Part shown: one piece after another, positions 23,301 to 33,428 of the stretch
Layout of the letters: every line of letters begins with the position of its first letter
Numbering within the stretch: position 1 is the first letter of the stretch
NCBI GenBank assembly: GCA_015847255.1
Contig: JADLZK010010454.1
Coordinates: 124,001 to 188,000 of the forward strand
DNA: 64,000 nucleotides
Reading direction: 5' to 3'
Source: Hyparrhenia diplandra
Taxonomy: Eukaryota > Streptophyta > Magnoliopsida > Poales > Poaceae
The notes under the pieces: model-generated
Seen by the model: the letters and a program-made list of their open reading frames with translations, nothing else
Databases searched by the model: none
What the model was told of the DNA's origin: nothing
Program-made: the position numbers and the translations under genes

Positions 23301-24939
23301 AAGGAAAATTTAAATAAATTAAAGAGAGCACCATGTATTTTGCTAGTTCACTTACGTATGCCAAATCTACCCAGAAACTTCAAAACTTTGTAAACTTTCT
23401 TATTAACTACTTCACACTTGACTCTGATTTCCTTCAGGTGTTTTGATATAGTAGCTGATCTCTCCAATTCATTGTACCTTCCTATCATTTCCAGTTTATG
23501 TTGAGGTCCCTGAGATAAACCACAATATTCTATCAGTATCAACCAATAACATATAACGAGTTTAACAAAGCAGTAGTTAATTATTCAGAATATATACCTT
23601 ACTAAAAAGGTAAAGAGTGAGCTTCTCTAAAACCGGTGAATGTTTGAGAATGCATTTTAACCCATAAAAGTCAGGAACCACACACCATTCATTTAGCAGT
23701 AGAGTCCTCAAGTTGTTAAAAGTTGGGCACAATTCCAAATCCCTGAGAAAATAAGCCTGGAGAAAATGCACACATGAAAAAACAACTATCATTTAGTGTG
23801 AAAATAGACCAGTTTGAGTTTTTAAGAATATATGGAACTTGATATAGATACACGCAGCAGAAATAAAAGCAGTCAGGTTAATCAGGCAACATAACAATGG
23901 AAAAAAAATCGAACAACATAACTAGACAAAATAGCAATGGAAAAACATTAATCAAACGACACTACAATGAAAATAACAATAATAATAATAGTCCAACAAC
24001 ATAAATAAAGTGTTAAGTGCAAAAGTGTAAATGTACCCCATTGAAGTCAGATATCAATGTCAAATTCTCAACATCCGACAATCCTTGCAGAAGAATACAC
24101 TTGTTGTCATCATATCCAGCCACAGCCAGTTCGTCATCCTCATGGTTACAAGTGTAACAAACCTCAAAATGGCAATCCTCGTAAGAATCTCTCAAAAAAG
24201 CCTCCTTTAATGACGGCATCCTATCCAGAACAGGAAGCGAGCTGAAATGCATATCTAGCCTAAGTGAAACAAGGCTTGGCGTACAAATAAGAGTGCCGTT
24301 CTTATCAAAATCACAAGACCGGGTGATGCTAAGGTGTTTCAGGGATTCTGAAGAGATCTCCTGCACCCAATGGAATTCAGACTGAGTGAACTCTAGACTT
24401 TTCAGATTCGGACAATTCGAGAGATTGCAGAGACTGTCGGTTAATTCTACACCGACGAGTGCTAGTATTGTCAGGTGCTGAGAGACGAGAGACATGTCAA
24501 ATTTGAATCTAAGGTTCTGGATTTCAAGCCTGAGTATCCGAACTTCACAGTCTATAATATGGCGGATCCAGAGATTCAGACCAAGTTTATCATGACACAA
24601 CCTGAGTCTAGAATACCGTTGGTCCCGTAACTTAAGCTCACATGTGTGGAGAGAAGAATCGCGTCTGCGGAGGAGCAGTAGATTAATGACAAACTGTCGG
24701 AACTTCTCCATACACGGCAGCTCATTCCCATAACCGAACCAGATTCGCAGACCAGTGGCGGACTTCCAGAGATGGCGCCAACGCCGAGCGAGCACGCAAG
24801 TCCGCACGGCGTCCTCTGCCGGGAGGAACGAGAGGACGTGATGGAGGGCGTCATCCGGGAGCGCGCTGATATGATCGCCGCCAGGATCAGACGGCCCCGC
24901 ACCGTCCAGCTTTCCCCTTTTACTCGGTGTCGGAGGCAT
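20311..24939 (-). CDS. F-box/LRR protein F1 (subtype A), intact
   Basis: Coding exons on the minus strand are 24939-24037, 23756-23598, 23509-23356 and 20327-20311, predicting 410 residues. All junctions are GT-AG. Residues ~22-66 form an F-box (ISALPDDALHHVLSFLPAED, then the VRTCVLARRWRHLWKSATGL region), the Skp1-binding motif of SCF ubiquitin ligases. The rest is a series of degenerate leucine-rich repeats, for example LKHLSITRSC and LSDVENLTLISDFNG, then RTLLLNEW in exon 2, likely the substrate-binding part. A Cys-rich acidic stretch (CYTCNHEDDE) lies near residue 270. The terminal exon adds only HFLFK and the stop. Reading through the last donor would stop after RK, so the C-terminus is uncertain by a few residues. 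The substrate is unknown. Upstream, a Mutator-like element sits about 270 bp from the 5'UTR donor. Confidence 0.85.
20830..21790. other. Conserved intron block, absent from F2
   Basis: The segment between TCAGCCCCTGTGAGCATA and GAGGCCACAAGCCGAGGTG is shared by F1 (here), F3 (43.18-44.06 kb) and F4 (57.59-58.58 kb). In F2 these landmarks are almost adjacent (33868-33905), so the block was lost there. It contains a C-rich stretch with CCATGGAGATCACTAA followed by a short open frame (21249 on +; also 58087). No protein motif was recognised. It could be a decayed element from the ancestral gene or an alternative exon. Confidence 0.5.
21435..21618. repeat. 92-bp tandem duplication in F1 intron 3
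   Basis: Two copies with a 92-bp period, each running from CAGCACGCTCTGCACAGCCA to CAGCTTGGGGCACAA. They lie in the intronic block conserved in F1, F3 (43.6-43.95 kb) and F4 (58.08-58.4 kb). Only F1 has the duplication. Confidence 0.85.
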
Positions 24940-24941
24940 TC

Positions 24942-25042
24942 CTGTGAACAAATGGGGGTAAGTGCGGGGCAAGAAAATGGTGAGAAGGATTTGAAGGACT
25001 GTAGCGGTTAATCAACGAGGAAGGCAGGAAGGAGGAGCGGAC
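24942..25042 (-). other. 5'UTR intron of F1
   Basis: On the minus strand a donor CAG|GTCCGC (25043/25042) and an acceptor TTGTTCACAG (ending 24942) leave only GA before the ATG at 24939. The same layout recurs in F2 (37117-37884), F3 (55149-55219) and, with a different acceptor, F4 (61635-61713). The leader exon above 25043 is GC-rich. Confidence 0.6.
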
Positions 25043-25309
25043 CTGCCGGAGGTTGCCGGTGTAGTCGCGCCGGCGCTCGCAGGCAGTGGCGGAGTGGGGG
25101 GATGGGGGGGCGTCGGGGCGGGGGCTGAGACCTGGAGCGGCTGGAGGCCGGCAGGGTCACCGGTGGTGGCGGGAGGGGCCGTGACCTGCAGGGGCAGCCG
25201 CGCGACGGGACCGCGACGGCCGGTGGGGAGGCGGGGACAGCGCCGCGGAGGCCGGAGTCGGGGAGGCGGAGGCGGAGAGTCGGGCTCCTCCGGCCAGGGC
25301 ATTTGATAT

Positions 25310-26616
25310 GGGTTATTTGGTTTGGTACCATTACAACTTGGGAACATATCATGTGAAAACCCGGCCTTGTGAAAACTCGTGCAAACCATGGTAAAAAATT
25401 ATCTAAATTCACTAAAAAAATCACACACGTAGATGATATGATGATACACAACATTGTAAAATATCTTGTCTAAATTCAAATTCGTTTGTGAGATATAAAA
25501 ATAATAAATTTGAAGCGTAAAGTTGTCCAAATGATTTGTTAGAAATTTGTTATTTTTATATCTCACAAACGGAGTTGAGTTTGGATAAGATATTTTACAA
25601 GGTTGTGTATCATCATATCATCTACGTGTGTGATTTTTTTAGTGAATTTAGATAACTTTTTTTACCATGGTTTGCACGGGTTTTCACGAAGGTGTGGTTT
25701 TCACGATATTCCCTTACAACTTTTTGCTTATTTGAAACATATCATTACAATGCCGTCATATAGGAAGGCTACCATTGCAATTTTTCCCTCATGCGAAATA
25801 TGCCATTGGATATGTATTAGAGCACACGGACCCACTGCGCAGTCGTATGGGCGTCGTATCCCGTCCCCACGGGCAAACCACGCCCGTGGCCGGCCACCGC
25901 CCCGTGATCTCTCGCGCCCGCCGATCGGTCTTCCTTCCCGCGCTTCCTTCTTCCCCGACGCGGCACGAAAACCTTGACCTCACCCCCGCCCGCCTCGAGC
26001 TCGCCCCACCCGCTACGGACGAGGCTTCCCCGCGCTCGCCGCTGAAGAAGGGTCGCCGCACTTGAAGCGAGGCACCAACGCCGGCGACAGCGGGCTGGCG
26101 CGCAGCACTGGCCCGGGGCAGCACCCGGCGACCGGCGGGCGCCGCCCGGCGTCCGCGCAGTACCGCGGCGGGCGGCGAGGGAGCGAGGGCGTCTGGCGGC
26201 GCGCGCTCTCGCAAGGGCGCGATGGAGGCGGGAGACAGGAGGCGCGGCCGGAGCCGGGTGCGGCCGCGGCGACGGCGGCTCTGAACAACTAGGGTTAGGC
26301 CGCCGCGCGAAGCGGCCGGGCGGCGTTGTCGGGGAAAAAAGAAGAGCGAGAGGAGGAGGAGGAAAAGCGGCCGCGAGTGGGATACATGGCGCTGATGGCC
26401 GTTTAGCTTCGAGGGGACGGATACGACGGCTATACGGTCGATTACATTTGGTATGCCACGTAGGCCTGCGCAGGTGGGTCCGTGTGCTCTAATACGTATC
26501 CAATGGCATATTTCGGATGAAGAAAAAAATTGCAATGATAGCCTTCCTATATGACTAATTGTAATGGTATGTTTCGAATAAGCAAAAAGTTGTAATGGTA
26601 CCAAACCAAATAACCC
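25310..26616. mobile_element. Mutator-like element (MULE) in F1 5' flank
   Basis: A perfect 9-bp duplication ATTTGATAT (25301-25309 and 26617-26625) flanks the element. Its ends are inverted repeats starting GGGTTATTTGGTTTGGTACC and continue inward for about 150 bp, to the segment around GCCATTGGATA, interrupted on the left by a nested MITE. Block 2 has the empty site (GGGCACTTTGATATTGGG at 55521-55538). The interior (25.85-26.39 kb) is very GC-rich with overlapping open frames on both strands, as in Pack-MULEs, but no gene of origin was recognised. No transposase is present. Confidence 0.85.
25340..25713. mobile_element. Nested 374-bp Mutator-type MITE
   Basis: It is inserted in the left arm of the MULE and flanked by a perfect 9-bp duplication TTACAACTT (25331-25339 and 25714-25722). 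Its ends are GGGAACATATCATGTGAAAA and, inverted, GGTTTTCACGATATTCCC. Almost the whole element is a palindrome with arms of about 160 bp, for example TCACACACGTAGATGATATG at 25420 and its mirror near 25620. Removing it restores the right arm's TTACAACTTTTTGCTTATT. Confidence 0.9.
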
Positions 26617-26639
26617 ATTTGATATTGGGATGTTTGTTT

Positions 26640-27245
26640 TCATTGAGTTGAATAGTGCGAGTGCTATTTTTTTTTTTTTCCTTGTTTTTTTTTATTTTTT
26701 TTTTTCTTTCCTTGCTTCTATTTATTTTCCATATGATATTCTATGTGTTTTTTTATTAGTATTCTTTTTTATTTGTCGTTGAGTATTATATTTTTGTTTT
26801 TCTTTACCTTTTTATTTTTCTTTTATCTCTTTTCTTGGATATTAATTGATTTATTTTCTTTGATTTTTTTATATCGTGTTTTTATTTTCCTTAACTTTTC
26901 TTCTTTTTTACTCTGTTTTATTTATGTAGAGTTTCTCATTTTCTATTTTTATTACTCTGAATTTTCATTTAATCATTTTCATGTTCTATACGCTTTTTAA
27001 GTTTTTTTAGTTTGATTTGTTACATGAGATGTGTTAGGTGTACTATACATGTGATTTTTTTTAAAAAAGTTTTTATTGTTATTCTAATTTATTTATTAGT
27101 TTAATAATTTATTTGATTTAATTTTTTAACTTTAAAAGTCCATGTGTAATATAAATGTGATGTTTAATAATTTTCTCCACATGCCTTGGCGAGAGGTGAC
27201 AAGTTCCCTCGCCATATGGATATATTGATGATGAGATGAGATCTT
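26640..27245. other. T-rich upstream DNA of F1
   Basis: Extremely T-rich on the + strand. It is homologous to 55.54-56.10 kb upstream of F3, so it belongs to the duplicated block. The apparent open frame at 26743-27000 reads only Phe/Leu/Ile/Tyr and is a composition artefact. Confidence 0.6.
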
Positions 27246-30200
27246 TGTAACACCCTAGGTGTTAGTTACCGTTAAGTCATGGTTTGGACAAAATTAAGTT
27301 TATTTTATGTTTTTGATCCTAAAGTGTGATTTTGGATGATGGTTGAGAGTATAGGTTGGGAATCTGAAATTTGAATCAAATTGATTTGAATTGAACTCAG
27401 AAAACCCTAAATTCCTTTCTCTCTTTTACCCCCTTTTCTTTTATTCAAAATTTATAAATAATTTGGGTATGGTTATTAAAGCAAATTTGTAGAGTTTTCA
27501 AAGTTGAACAAAGTTGGTATTTTGAGTTTTCAAAGTCTAGTTCAAAAATTTAGAGTAATTTTGAAAATACCAAAACTAGGGTTTTGTCCCCTTTTGATTT
27601 AAAAACTCTATTTCAAAATCTAAGCAAAATTTGCAAAAACTTCCAAAACCTAGTTTGTAGATCTTGTTGAGCTGAACAAAAGTCATGTACCAAGTTTTTC
27701 AAGTTGTTACATGATTTTAAAAGTAATTTTGAATTCAAATTTCAAACTATTTTCAAAAAGTCATATTTAGAGGCCGAATTTGAAAATCTTCCAATTGTGA
27801 AAATTGTAGATCTTGAAAAATTAGCCTAAGTCACTTTTTGGAGTTTTTTGAAGTTCAGTTCAAATTTTGGGTGAATTTGACAAAATTGAGAAAAAGTTAG
27901 GATTTAGGGTTAACGAGTGAGCGGTGCTTTCCCTGTTCTTCCTCCATGCCGGCGGTCGGCCGGCGTCGCCCGTGGCCGTTCTGGGCGTCTTCGGCCGCCC
28001 TCGCCGTCACCCGGCTAGCTGGCGCCGCCATAGCGTCGCCCGACCACCCGTCCATCCCTCCTTTGCCCTATAAAAGCTACCGTCGGCGCCGTTCTTCCTC
28101 TTTCTTCTTTTCTCCTTCACCGCGGAGGAAAACGCCTCGCCCCCTTCGATTTGCCGTCGCCGTCGAGCTCCAATCCATCCAATTAGCTTTGCCATCGTGT
28201 TCGCCAACTTCCTTGTCGCGTCGTTTGAGCTAGCTCTGGTTACGCCTCGTAGCCGGCGGCGCCGCGCGCCGTCGTCTTCTCCCGGCCAAGCCGGGGGCGC
28301 CGCCGCGCATCACCTCACCGTCGCCAGGTCGTCTTGGTGAATCTCGTGCCAAACCGTCTTGCCATCTAGCCGCCTTGGATCGTGGTCATGATGCGTTCGG
28401 TCGTTTTGTGTTTGCCCCACGGGACACGGGAACGCCCGTCGTTACCAGGGGAGCACCGCCGCGCCCGCCGCCGCGGAATCACCGATCACCCTCGCCTCGT
28501 CCGTCAAACCCGGCGTGCGCGCACCGCAAGCGGGGTGAGCTCCGCCCTTTTCGTGCCATCCGTTGGGTCGTAGCGCCGCGGCCGCAGCCGTAACGTCGAT
28601 TCGCCGACAACTCAGCGTTGCCCGCTCCGCGCCCAGTAGCCGCGCAGCGTCAGCGTAGGGATCGTTTGGAGGCTCATTTAGCGAGGGCTCGGGTTCGCCC
28701 GATGGTGCTTGTGTCCTCGCCGTCGGCGGAAAGCTCCGTTGGTACATTCTTAGTCGTCGTCGCGGCCGCCCGTCCCGCCATGGCCGTCGGTGGTCATGCC
28801 CGGTGCCTTAGGTGTCGGGTTTTGGGTGCCATGGTCCGCGAGGTTGAGAGGGTCCGCGTAGAGCCAAGTCGCGTCGTCGGAGACCTCACCGCCCGCGAGA
28901 AATCGCCGGTCAACCGCCCGGCGCCCGCCCCGGTCGTCATCCGGCTGGCGTGGGGTTGGGCGGCCTGTTACTGAAGCGGCAGGTTGGGCTGCACAGTGCC
29001 GGGCCATGGGATGTGTTGGGCGGTTTCGGCCCGAAAGTCTGTGTTGTTTTAAATTATGATTTATCTAATTTCCTTTGTTTGAATAGTCTTTGATTCTTTC
29101 AAAATTCATAGAAATTTGAAAATAGCTCCTTAAATTCGAAAATTTTTGTAGAAGCTTCTTATGAGTATATGAATCCATGAAAAATTTAAACTTTGATTTT
29201 GAGTAGTTTTTGCATGATTTAAAAATACAAATTTTAATTGAAAAATGCATCTTCCTTGATTTTTAATAATTATTTTATTTATTCAAAAATCATGAAAATT
29301 GGTTTGGTACTGTTTTATGATGTGACCTACTTGTATAAAAAGTTTGGGGTTATTTTGAAATGTTTAAATTATTTTTCTATATTATGCTTTAATTTATTTA
29401 TTAGAGAAAGTGAGTGTTAGAGTTAATGACTTAGGTTTTGTGTGATCTTGGGATTGTTCGTGAATCTTGGATCATACCACAATCAAATGGTCCTTGAGAA
29501 CTCCTTAGGCAATGGTGATGATATCTTGTAGAGTAGTTTAACAAGTTGGTTTTGTTGGGTTGCAACTTTTATCGTGAAGGAAAGTTGTACTCAAGATGTT
29601 TATCATTTCATGCATTCATCGAGCATCATGTTTATCATTCCATCATGCTAAAGCATGCATCATCATCTACGTGTAGAATATACGAGAGTGAGATGGTTCA
29701 TGATGGTCGAGCCGAAGAAGATTCTTTCACCCGAGGTGTCGGTGTCAAGTTTGGCGTTGGCGATCCAACTTGAATCGACTTTCCACGCAATAAAGGCAAG
29801 CCCCGGAGCATAAACCCTTTCTCGTTTATAAATGTTTTTAATCACTTTAAGTCTAGTGCAATGTGCATTAAGTTAGTAGGAGTTGGTTGATACCGTTCTT
29901 TGCATGATTACCTTGATCTACGATTTTTTCGAGTTTATCCCACTAGTATGAGTAGGTCGATATCTTATGCTTAGTAATGCCTAGACTTCGGTAGAAGTCG
30001 AATGATGGCTTCATCGTTCGCGAGATATAAGTTTTATCTTTGTTTCTCGGCTATGGGAAAAGAGAACACCACGATGGTGGTTCAAGAGAATACATATGGT
30101 AGTGATGATTTTTGAGATCGGGGCCGGGGACGTAGGTTGAAAGCCGGCGGGATACCTAGGCGTGCTTGTCCGTGTTGGTCGATTTAAGGACCGTCCGTTG

Positions 30201-31237
30201 TTTGGATTGTTAAGTTCGGGACTTTTGAGCGCCAAGTTGCGCTGAGGCCGTTTGAGCCAATGGCACGTCATTGCGATCACCCCGGTCGACGAAACTAAGC
30301 GCCACATGCCCCGGTAAGCGATCTGGGGGGTGTGCCAAATCGGGAACGGACAACCCCGCGACCGGGAGTGGAGAGATGGCGGGAGTACATGTTACCCTCG
30401 TGGGTTAAAGTCCCGGATTGGAGGTGTACGGTGCTCGGGTGGCGATGGACCCGATCCGTTTTTGGGACGGCCCGAGTGAGGGTTGATATATGCAAGCTTA
30501 AGTGCTACATATGTCGTGTGGTTAGGGATCCCCATTTGGGTATAATCGGTTTATGAATCGCCGTTGCTTCTCGGTTATGGAGACCCGTTCTTACGTCCTT
30601 TCATCGTAGTAAATGATGGATTATGTTTTGAGAAAGAAAGTTGGCATAATAAATTGTGTTGCTTTAAAAAGTGTTTGAGATAGAACAGGTGCAAATCTAG
30701 CTTTATTATGATTCAACAAAGATTGATGCTAAAAATATTGAAAGTAAGGATCCACTTGTAGTAAGCTTTTTACGCAAACTCCCTTTTCTAACTCTACTTC
30801 CCTTAAGCCGGCATATCCTTGGAGTCTTTTCTTTTTTGTCGGGTAAGTCTTGCGGAGTACATTTGTGTACGGGGTTTGTTAACCCTTGTTGCGGTGTTGA
30901 CTCGTCTTTGTTACCCAAAGTTGTGTCGGTGGGCTCGACATGACTTGGATGTCTCCTTTAGTTTTACTCATCTTCCGCAAATTAAGTTAAGTCTACTCAA
31001 AAGTAACTTGCTCATATTTTGTAAAATTATGTTATTATTCTTCCGCACTTTCGATCTATATTTTTGTAACAAATGTTGTAATGTTGTAGCTACTCCTTTG
31101 TTGATCGGTATGAGTGGTGTATGTCGGGGTTTCCGATGACACCCGACTGGCTTCTTAAGTTATTGGGTGCATCTACACGGTATCGGAGGTCTTTGGGACA
31201 AAGACGGTGCGGTGGGCCCGATAATTAGGAGGTTACA
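27246..31237. mobile_element. Large solo LTR, about 4 kb
   Basis: The sequence begins TGTAACACCC and ends GGAGGTTACA, so the termini TGTAAC/GTTACA are inverted, as in LTRs. Block 2 lacks it: 27.24 kb and 31.25 kb are joined there, near 56.10 kb. No second LTR, primer-binding site or pol genes are present, so it fits a solo LTR left by LTR-LTR recombination. The middle (27.94-28.98 kb) is GC-rich with a TATAAAAG at 28070. Flanking 5-mers (ATCTT, TTCTA) do not match. The family is unknown; long LTRs of this kind occur in grass gypsy elements. Confidence 0.55.
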
Positions 31238-31276
31238 TTCTACGGATGCTTAGCTTGTGGTGGGGACGAAAAGGGT

Positions 31277-31830
31277 CCTGTTCCACTAGGCGCTCGCCTA
31301 GGCGGGATTCACGCCCGACATGGCGCTAGGCGAAGGCCCACCATGGCACCTATGGGGGTAGTCGGACCCCTAGGCGGGCTTCCGCTTCGGCCGGCGGACC
31401 GGCGAGGGGTGGAGGAGGCGTCCGCGAGGTCGCCCGTGCTTGGGAGCATGCGCAAAGGCGGGCAACGTGAGGCTTGGTATGAGGCAAGGCGGCGAGCGAG
31501 GAGGCGGCGAGGGCGCGTGGCAGAGGTGGCGGGGAGGCGGGAGGAGGCGCGGCTGCTTGAGGCGGGAGGTGGCGGCGGCGGGAGGATGCGAGAGAGATGA
31601 GGAGCGGATAGAGGATAGGGTTATGTGATGATTGGGCCTTGAATGGGCCTCAAAATGGGCATTTTTTCCTTTCTCTTTTTTTCATGACCCCTCATCTTTT
31701 CTCATTTTTCTTTTCTTTTAAATATTTATACATGATTATTCATCGCCTAGAAAAACGCCTAGGCATGATTACTCCCGAATAGATGCTAGGCGGAGGGTAA
31801 GCGCCTAGAATCCCCCCTAATGAAACAGGG
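31277..31830. mobile_element. Non-autonomous DNA transposon, TAGGCGC-rich
   Basis: Imperfect inverted ends CCTGTTCCACTAGGCGC and CCTAATGAAACAGG are flanked by ACGAAAAGGGT (31266-31276) and GCGAAAGGGT (31831-31840), an approximate target-site duplication. Block 2 has the empty site GACAAAAGGGTGATG (56121-56135). Both subterminal regions carry many CGCCTAGG motifs. It is non-coding. Confidence 0.6.
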
Positions 31831-31878
31831 GCGAAAGGGTGATGCACATAGCAATAGTGTATCGAGGGAATCCACGAA

Positions 31879-32425
31879 AGATGGCAATGGGTACCCGAAA
31901 CCCGACTACCCCAGGGTTTTACCTGATATAAAAAGGTTTTACCTGATATAAAAAGGTGGCTATGGAAAGAATTCTTCACCCACGAGTATACTAATGGGTA
32001 AAAATCTCTACCCATCGGGTATGCAGATACGGGTACAGATACATACTACCCACACCCGTGTACCCGCGGGTAATTTATACCCGCCTTGGCAACATGTATT
32101 TATTCATTATTTACTATGAAATACACATATACCTAATATATCTATGACTGTTATACTATTAATTAGTGTAGTTTTGTTCCTATGTAATAATTGTTGATTT
32201 CTATTGACAAAGAACTGATGATATATGATTTCAATAATATAATATATTCATGTTGTTTTGGTTTTATAGCGGGTATGCATTTGGGTACGGGTTGCTCATC
32301 GGGTAAAAATTACCCGTGCGAAAGCGCGGTATAGGAGCATTTTTCTATCCGTCTTGCGCTGGAATACGGTAACCCGGTAGGTAACATTCCATTTGGCAGG
32401 TGCAGGTATGTACCCGTTGCCATCT
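31879..32425. mobile_element. hAT-like MITE
   Basis: Ends AGATGGCAATGGGTACCCG and, inverted, ACGGGTACATACC... from CCCGTTGCCATCT. Subterminal TACCCG/CGGGTA motifs repeat many times. Flanking 8-mers match only partly. A 20-bp unit (GGTTTTACCTGATATAAAAA) is repeated in tandem at about 31916-31956. Confidence 0.55.
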
Positions 32426-32709
32426 TGTCCATCACTCTCGAGCCCGACAGGCTAGGTCAGCGTGAAACAAGAGGGAAACAAGGATCTGTTCATGTGAGAA
32501 TAGGGAAGAACATGTGTTAAATGTTTTTTTAAAAAAAACGTGTGCAAGAAATGTCCATGTTGCTGTTATGAACATGCAAGTGCATTCTCTCATCTTGTGC
32601 ATCCGGGACTATCGGCGTAGTACTCAAACAAATCGAGTGTGATTGATGGTCTGCATTTTTCCACACTTGGCAACCAACCAAAACAGCTTCTCAATGTTAA
32701 ATCTTCCCA

Positions 32710-32898
32710 GGTGCAGTTTGTATGAGCATGTAGCAAATGTTGAAGCTCCATGCTCGTTTCTAATCTGTTTTTAGGAGAATCTCATATTTTCTGATACGAA
32801 CCAGACCTTGTGTTTCCAAGCCTGTGATCATAGCGTTAGCCAAAAGAAGCTTCTCTCAGGTGCAGTTTGTATGAGCATGTAGCAAATGTTGAAGCTCG
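32710..32898. repeat. Direct repeat in F2 3' flank
   Basis: The phrase CAGGTGCAGTTTGTATGAGC...TGTTGAAGCTC (about 41 bp) occurs at 32710-32750 and 32858-32898. A single copy is present in block 2 at 56580-56618. Confidence 0.7.
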
Positions 32899-33428
32899 TG
32901 TGCAACCAACATACTTATACCCTCACAAAATTGCTAGACACAATTTCTGTTTTTCTGTGCCCTGTCCAACCATCCGCAGCATGGCCAGTGATAGGTCTTG
33001 TAATAACCTTCTAATTCTAGGATTCAGCTGTTGTGAGGCATCGACTTTACTCTCTCACAAATATTGTATCTTACAAAGGTGAATGCAGTTGTGAATCCTC
33101 CGGAAACTGTCAATCGTTATTCAGATGAAACTAACTACCAAAAACTGTTGTTGAAACAGAGAACTCATCCGTAACCAGCCCTTTACTCTTAGCTAATGGA
33201 AGTAAATAAAACAATAAGAAAAGTCCATCGGTCAAGAGAAACGAGTAAATCGACGCAGGCCAAAGCAATAGGTGAAACAGCGATAAAAATGACATAATTT
33301 ACATAAAGTTATACTAACGAGTGGCTCAAAACAAGATACTTATGTCCCCAGTGATCACAAGCTAAAGCCCTACATTTCAGGATAGCCAAGAGATGGTAGA
33401 TCTATCAACCTCCCAGTTTTTCTCTTTC

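Noticed and set aside
24576..24902. Frames overlapping the F-box exons on both strands (also at 36.8, 54.8 and 61.4 kb)
   Set aside because: They are shadows of the F-box coding frame; the minus-strand F-box reading explains the conservation.
25789..26643. 284-codon minus-strand frame inside the MULE
   Set aside because: It runs through both terminal repeat and GC-rich interior, has no recognisable domain, and competes with frames on the other strand.
26743..27000. 85-codon frame rich in Phe, Leu and Ile that looks like a membrane protein
   Set aside because: It is a by-product of extreme T-richness; the paralogous DNA at 55.6 kb does not keep the frame.
28250..28980. GC-rich open frames that look like exons
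   Set aside because: They lie within the solo LTR, occur on both strands and show no domain.
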